Shown: positions 6,752 through 9,632 of the stretch, in pieces | Numbering within the stretch: the stretch's first letter is position 1 | How the letters are laid out: each line of letters starts with the position of its first letter | NCBI GenBank assembly: GCA_015233755.1 | Contig: JADFXA010000001.1 | Coordinates: forward strand, 1 to 9,632 | From: Desulfamplus sp. | GTDB lineage: Bacteria > Desulfobacterota > Desulfobacteria > Desulfobacterales > Desulfobacteraceae | Direction of reading: 5' to 3' | DNA length: 9,632 nt | Notes under the pieces: model-generated | What the model was told of the DNA's origin: nothing | Database searches by the model: none | What the model saw: only the letters and a program-made list of their open reading frames with translations | Made by a program: the position numbers and the translations under genes

Positions 6752-7201
6752 ATGAAAATAAGAGAAACTATTTATGGCAGAGGTGCTGTAAAAGGCGTTG
6801 CGCAAGGTGAGGCTCTTATTAGCAGAAAGACTATTATTGGCTGGGGTGGAATTGATATTTACACAGGAGAAGTAATTGAAAAGGGACATCCTCTTGAAGG
6901 AAAAAGTATTAAAGATAAAGTACTAATTCTTGATGGAAGCCGAGGCTCAAATGGTTGGTCTCTCTTTTTCCATTCTGCTCAGGTCTCAGGATGTGGACCG
7001 GCAGCTTTGATATTTCCAACCCTTGATTCACGGACAGCAGTAACCGCTGCTGTGCTCAATATTCCTTTAGTTACTGATATTAATATGGCCATAGAGATTG
7101 ATATTTTTGACCTAATAAGAAATGGAGATATTGTAAGGGTTGATGGCAATCGTGGGATAATTGAGGTTATGGAGAAAGTTTATGATCACGGAAAAATATG
7201 A
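6752..7201 (+). CDS. Aconitase X small (swivel) subunit, DUF126 family
   Basis: This 149-residue protein is the swivel domain that partners the aconitase X catalytic subunit, equivalent to domain 4 of aconitase. Family signatures are KGVAQGEALIS (14-24), GWGGIDIYTGEVIEKGHPLEG (30-50), KVLILDGSRGSNGWS (56-70), GPAALIF (82-88) and the closing IPLVTD (104-109). The SRGSNGWS segment occupies the position of the Ser-rich active-site loop (GRGSS-like in relatives). Residues 110-149 extend the swivel with an IRNGDIVRVDGNRGIIEV strand pair. The length is in the usual range for a free-standing subunit. A 121-base gap with two inverted repeats separates it from the large subunit gene. It overlaps the next gene by 20 bases, which implies translational coupling. 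Confidence 0.9.
   Translation: MKIRETIYGRGAVKGVAQGEALISRKTIIGWGGIDIYTGEVIEKGHPLEGKSIKDKVLILDGSRGSNGWSLFFHSAQVSGCGPAALIFPTLDSRTAVTAAVLNIPLVTDINMAIEIDIFDLIRNGDIVRVDGNRGIIEVMEKVYDHGKI
7171..7178 (+). promoter_or_regulatory. Ribosome binding site that fixes the phosphorylase start at 7182
   Basis: GGAGAAAG lies seven to eight bases before ATG 7182. An in-frame TTG at 7161 would add seven residues (MRLWRKF) with no similarity to the family and no Shine-Dalgarno, so 7182 is preferred. The site is inside the end of the swivel subunit gene. Confidence 0.7.
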
Positions 7202-8024
7202 AGAGTCTGTTTTGGAAGCCGCAAATTTTCTAAAGAGTCAACTCTCTTTTAATAACTCAAAATTGTTACCTAAAATTGCATTTTTAACTGGAACAGGGCT
7301 TGAAAATAGCACCAAGTCAATGAATATATCTGCTAAAGTAAGCTATCAAGATATTCCACATTTTCCTGCCTCAACTGTTGAGAGTCATAGAGGAGAGCTT
7401 CTTTTCGGAACAATTTATGGTAAACAAATTATGGTAATGCAGGGGAGATTTCATCTCTATGAAGGCTACTCACCATTAGAGGTTACCTTTCCTATAAGAG
7501 TAATGCAGGAACTTGGAGTAAAATACCTCATTATTAGTAATGCTTCTGGTGGGATCAACCTAAAGTTTAAAGCTGGTGATGTTATGATTATTCAAGATCA
7601 CATAAACTTGACCGGCCATAATCCGCTGAGAGGTAAAAATTTGGATAGATGGGGAATCCGATTTCCTGATATGATAGAGGTTTATGACAAAACACTCGCA
7701 CAAATTGCTATAAATACTGCTCAACAACATGGAATAGCTATTCAAGAAGGTGTTTATGTTGGACTTTGCGGACCGTCTCTTGAAACTCCAGCAGAGACAA
7801 GATTTCTAAAAACAATTGGAGCAGATGCGGTTGGATTTTCAACTGTAATGGAGGCGATAGCTGGAGTTCACGCTGGAATGAGGATACTTGGGCTTTCTAC
7901 AATAACCAATATCAATAACCCTGATCTCCCTGAAAAAGCCACGATTGAAGATATAATAAAGATAGCTAATCAGGCTTCTAAAAATATTAATATTATATTA
8001 AATGGTGTGCTTGAACAAATCTGA
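7182..8024 (+). CDS. Trimeric-type purine nucleoside phosphorylase homologue (PNP/MTAP family 2)
   Basis: The family cleaves purine nucleosides with phosphate to give a free base and pentose 1-phosphate. The protein has 280 residues from the ATG at 7182. Conserved segments are the phosphate loop GTGL (37-40), SHRGELLFG (68-76), QGRFHLYEGYSP (87-98), ISNASGGINLKFKAGD (118-133), CGPSLETPAETRFL (196-209), AVGFSTVMEA (216-225) and STITN (239-243). H69, R89, E201, S220 and N243 are retained. Asn at the last position is the 6-oxopurine (inosine/guanosine) signature, whereas 5'-methylthioadenosine phosphorylases carry Asp there. Three positions depart from consensus: GSGLG is GTGLE, the purine-stacking Phe200 is Leu, and the ribose-contact Met219 is Phe. 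The TN..G region after N243 is also altered. These changes suggest an unusual nucleoside. It overlaps the swivel subunit gene by 20 bases and precedes serB by 70 bases. Confidence 0.88.
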   Translation: MITEKYEESVLEAANFLKSQLSFNNSKLLPKIAFLTGTGLENSTKSMNISAKVSYQDIPHFPASTVESHRGELLFGTIYGKQIMVMQGRFHLYEGYSPLEVTFPIRVMQELGVKYLIISNASGGINLKFKAGDVMIIQDHINLTGHNPLRGKNLDRWGIRFPDMIEVYDKTLAQIAINTAQQHGIAIQEGVYVGLCGPSLETPAETRFLKTIGADAVGFSTVMEAIAGVHAGMRILGLSTITNINNPDLPEKATIEDIIKIANQASKNINIILNGVLEQI

Positions 8025-8094
8025 CAAGTCTTGAAAAATATGAGAAACGATTTGGTCTGCTTTTGATAAAGATTTAAGGAGAAACGCGACTAAG

Positions 8095-9411
8095 ATGAGT
8101 GAAATCGTATTAATAAATATCAGCGGAAAAGATAGAAAAGGTATAAACTGCCGTTTTACAAGTATTCTTGCCCAATATAATGTCAATATTCTTGATATTG
8201 GACAATCTGTAATCCATGAAAATATTTTACTTGGTATCCTTGTAGAGATTCCTGTTGAGGGCGACTTTCCAGCAATATTTAAAGATATGCTTTTTGAGGG
8301 TTATAAGCTTTCATTGCATATTGATATTCAATCTGTTCAAAAAGAAGATTATGAAAAATGGGTTAATTCTCAGAGACGAGAGAGGCGGATAATAACTCTT
8401 TTGGGTAAAAAAATAACCGCTTACCAGATAGCAAAAGTTACTTCAGTAATTGCCGCAAATAACCTAAATATTGATAATATTTCACGCCTTACTGGTCGTA
8501 TCTCATTAGATAAAAAGGATGTTAATAAAGATAACGGAAGAGATAATGCAGATATAAGCAAAGAGGATATAGCGAAATGTGAAAATAACAATCTCAAAAC
8601 ACTTCCACCTTCAAGAGCATGTATTCAGCTTTCAGTAAGTGGTAAACCATGCAGCATAAAGTCTATGAGGGGAGATTTTATGAAAATCTCCCAAGATACT
8701 GGTATTGATATTTCATTTCACATTGATAATATCTACAGTAAAAACAGAAAACTTGTTGTGTTTGATATGGATTCAACTCTTATTCAAGCTGAAGTTATTA
8801 ACGAACTTGCAAAAATGGCAGGTGTTGGAGAAAAAGTTGCTGCAATCACTGAATCTGCTATGAGAGGTGAAATCGATTTTAAGGAGAGTTTTCGTAAAAG
8901 GGTTTCTCTGCTCAGAGGGTTAAAGTCAAATCAATTGGAAAATCTTGCACAGACTCTTCCTTTGTCAGAAGGCGTTGAACTTGTAACAAAAACGCTTAAA
9001 GAGCTTGGTTATAAACTTGGGATACTTTCAGGTGGATTTACTTTTGTTGGTAACTACTTAAAAGATAAGCTCAATTTTGACTATCTTTATGCAAATAAGC
9101 TTGAGATAGCTAATGGAGAGGTTACAGGAGAAGTTACAGGGGAGATAATTGATGGGGAGAGAAAAGCCCAGCTTCTTAGGGAAATTGCATTAAAAGAGAA
9201 TATATCCATTGAACAGACAATTGCAGTTGGAGATGGTGCAAACGATCTGCCAATGATAACAATTGCAGGTCTTGGCGTTGCTTATAATGCCAAACCACTT
9301 GTAAGAGAAAAGGCTGCAAGCAATATTTCAAATGTTGGTCTTGATGGACTTTTGTATTTAATTGGTATGCGTGATAGAGAAATAAGCAAGGTAGATAATG
9401 TTAAATATTAA
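8095..9411 (+). CDS. serB: Phosphoserine phosphatase with N-terminal tandem ACT domains
   Basis: SerB removes phosphate from L-phosphoserine in the last step of serine synthesis and belongs to the HAD superfamily. In this 438-residue protein, residues 1-90 form an ACT domain (IVLINISGKDRKGI at 4-17). A second ACT domain spans about 97-212. It is interrupted by a charged Lys/Asp/Asn-rich loop at about 138-170. The HAD phosphatase domain follows, with FDMDSTLIQAE (223-233; nucleophile D224, acid/base D226), RGEIDFKESFRKRVSLL (257-273), LSGGF (311-315; S312), GERKAQLL (354-361; K357) and VGDGANDLPM (378-387; D380, D384). All catalytic residues are present, so activity is expected. Tandem ACT domains suggest serine feedback control, as in similar SerB proteins. 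GGAG lies 13 bases before the ATG, a long spacing. A role on a phosphate ester other than phosphoserine is possible given its neighbours. Confidence 0.94.
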   Translation: MSEIVLINISGKDRKGINCRFTSILAQYNVNILDIGQSVIHENILLGILVEIPVEGDFPAIFKDMLFEGYKLSLHIDIQSVQKEDYEKWVNSQRRERRIITLLGKKITAYQIAKVTSVIAANNLNIDNISRLTGRISLDKKDVNKDNGRDNADISKEDIAKCENNNLKTLPPSRACIQLSVSGKPCSIKSMRGDFMKISQDTGIDISFHIDNIYSKNRKLVVFDMDSTLIQAEVINELAKMAGVGEKVAAITESAMRGEIDFKESFRKRVSLLRGLKSNQLENLAQTLPLSEGVELVTKTLKELGYKLGILSGGFTFVGNYLKDKLNFDYLYANKLEIANGEVTGEVTGEIIDGERKAQLLREIALKENISIEQTIAVGDGANDLPMITIAGLGVAYNAKPLVREKAASNISNVGLDGLLYLIGMRDREISKVDNVKY

Positions 9412-9417
9412 TAGAAT

Positions 9418-9424
9418 AAAGGAG
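9418..9424 (+). promoter_or_regulatory. Ribosome binding site for the last, partial gene
   Basis: AAAGGAG sits eight bases before a GTG codon at 9433 and seven bases after the serB stop codon. It supports the GTG as a true start and co-translation with serB. Confidence 0.7.
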
Positions 9425-9432
9425 TAATTAAA

Positions 9433-9632
9433 GTGAAGATAGAGATTACAATTGCACTAAATAAAGAGTCTCAGGAGTTGGTTCAGAATACATTAAATAA
9501 AGTTGTAGACAATATCGCTTCTTTTGTTGATATGTTGGAAAAATTTAGCACTAAAGCTGACTCTGCATCTGTGAAAGCGGATTCTGAAGCTGTGAAGAGT
9601 GATTCTGTACCTGTTAAAGCTGATGATGTTAA
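9433..9632 (+). CDS. Hypothetical protein, N-terminal part, with 7-residue tandem repeat (3' truncated)
   Basis: An open frame from GTG 9433 runs to the right edge, giving 66 complete codons. The first ~40 residues (MKIEITIALNKESQELVQNT then LNKVVDNIASFVDMLEKFS) look like a short strand followed by an amphipathic helix. Then comes a degenerate 7-residue repeat of the form KADSxxV. There is no signal peptide or membrane segment. I do not recognise the family. A strong ribosome binding site and only 21 bases from serB make it a likely operon member. The helix and repeat suggest a coiled or extended linker, but this is inference. Confidence 0.7.
   Translation, partial: MKIEITIALNKESQELVQNTLNKVVDNIASFVDMLEKFSTKADSASVKADSEAVKSDSVPVKADDV
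9553..9632 (+). repeat. 21-bp degenerate tandem repeat within the last gene
   Basis: Three imperfect copies of a 21-base unit (9553-9573, 9574-9594, 9595-9615) encode KADSASV, KADSEAV and KSDSVPV. A fourth partial copy (KADDV) runs to the window edge. Copies differ mostly at third positions and at two variable residues, so the array is old enough to have diverged while keeping frame and pattern. Confidence 0.8.

Noticed and set aside
7161..7181. Upstream TTG start for the phosphorylase
   Set aside because: It adds seven residues foreign to the family and lacks a ribosome binding site, whereas ATG 7182 has GGAGAAAG at good spacing.
9115..9147. GEVTGEVTGE repeat within SerB as a possible duplication
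   Set aside because: Other SerB proteins have a similar Gly-rich hairpin of equal length here, so no insertion is needed to explain it.

Overview
The window is AT-rich and densely coded, with every recognisable gene on the + strand. The gene set is a periplasmic family-3 solute-binding protein, a membrane hybrid histidine kinase, a chemoreceptor remnant, TcdA, CmoA, a two-subunit aconitase X and a SerB with N-terminal ACT domains. It fits a Gram-negative bacterium with many sensory genes. A sulfate-reducer-like Desulfobacterota (Desulfobacterales) member is my best guess. That is inference from gene style and composition; no rRNA or other marker in the window proves it.

Layout. Positions 1-95 hold the 3' end of an unrecognised gene. 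Positions 210-965 encode a secreted solute-binding protein, followed by a near-ideal intrinsic terminator (1031-1070). A 428-base gap follows. It contains a short decayed piece of a methyl-accepting chemotaxis protein (about 1075-1218) and otherwise AT-rich spacer. Positions 1394-3649 encode a hybrid histidine kinase (TM, sensor, TM, HAMP, PAS, HisKA, HATPase, receiver). This left half looks like a sensory locus that has lost a chemoreceptor.

From 3708 to the right edge, seven co-directional genes form a likely operon or pair of operons: tcdA (tRNA t6A37 cyclisation), cmoA (carboxy-SAM synthase for tRNA wobble uridine), the large and small subunits of aconitase X, a trimeric-type purine nucleoside phosphorylase homologue, serB with two ACT domains, and a partial small gene with a 7-residue repeat. 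Gaps are 97, 9, 121, -20, 70 and 21 bases.

How the genes may work together. TcdA and CmoA both serve modification of the tRNA anticodon loop. The aconitase X pair, the phosphorylase and the phosphatase together provide a dehydratase, a nucleoside or thio-nucleoside phosphorylase and a phosphomonoesterase. Both aconitase X and the phosphorylase depart from family consensus at ligand-contact positions. This block is the best candidate here for an undescribed pathway, but its substrate cannot be read from the sequence.
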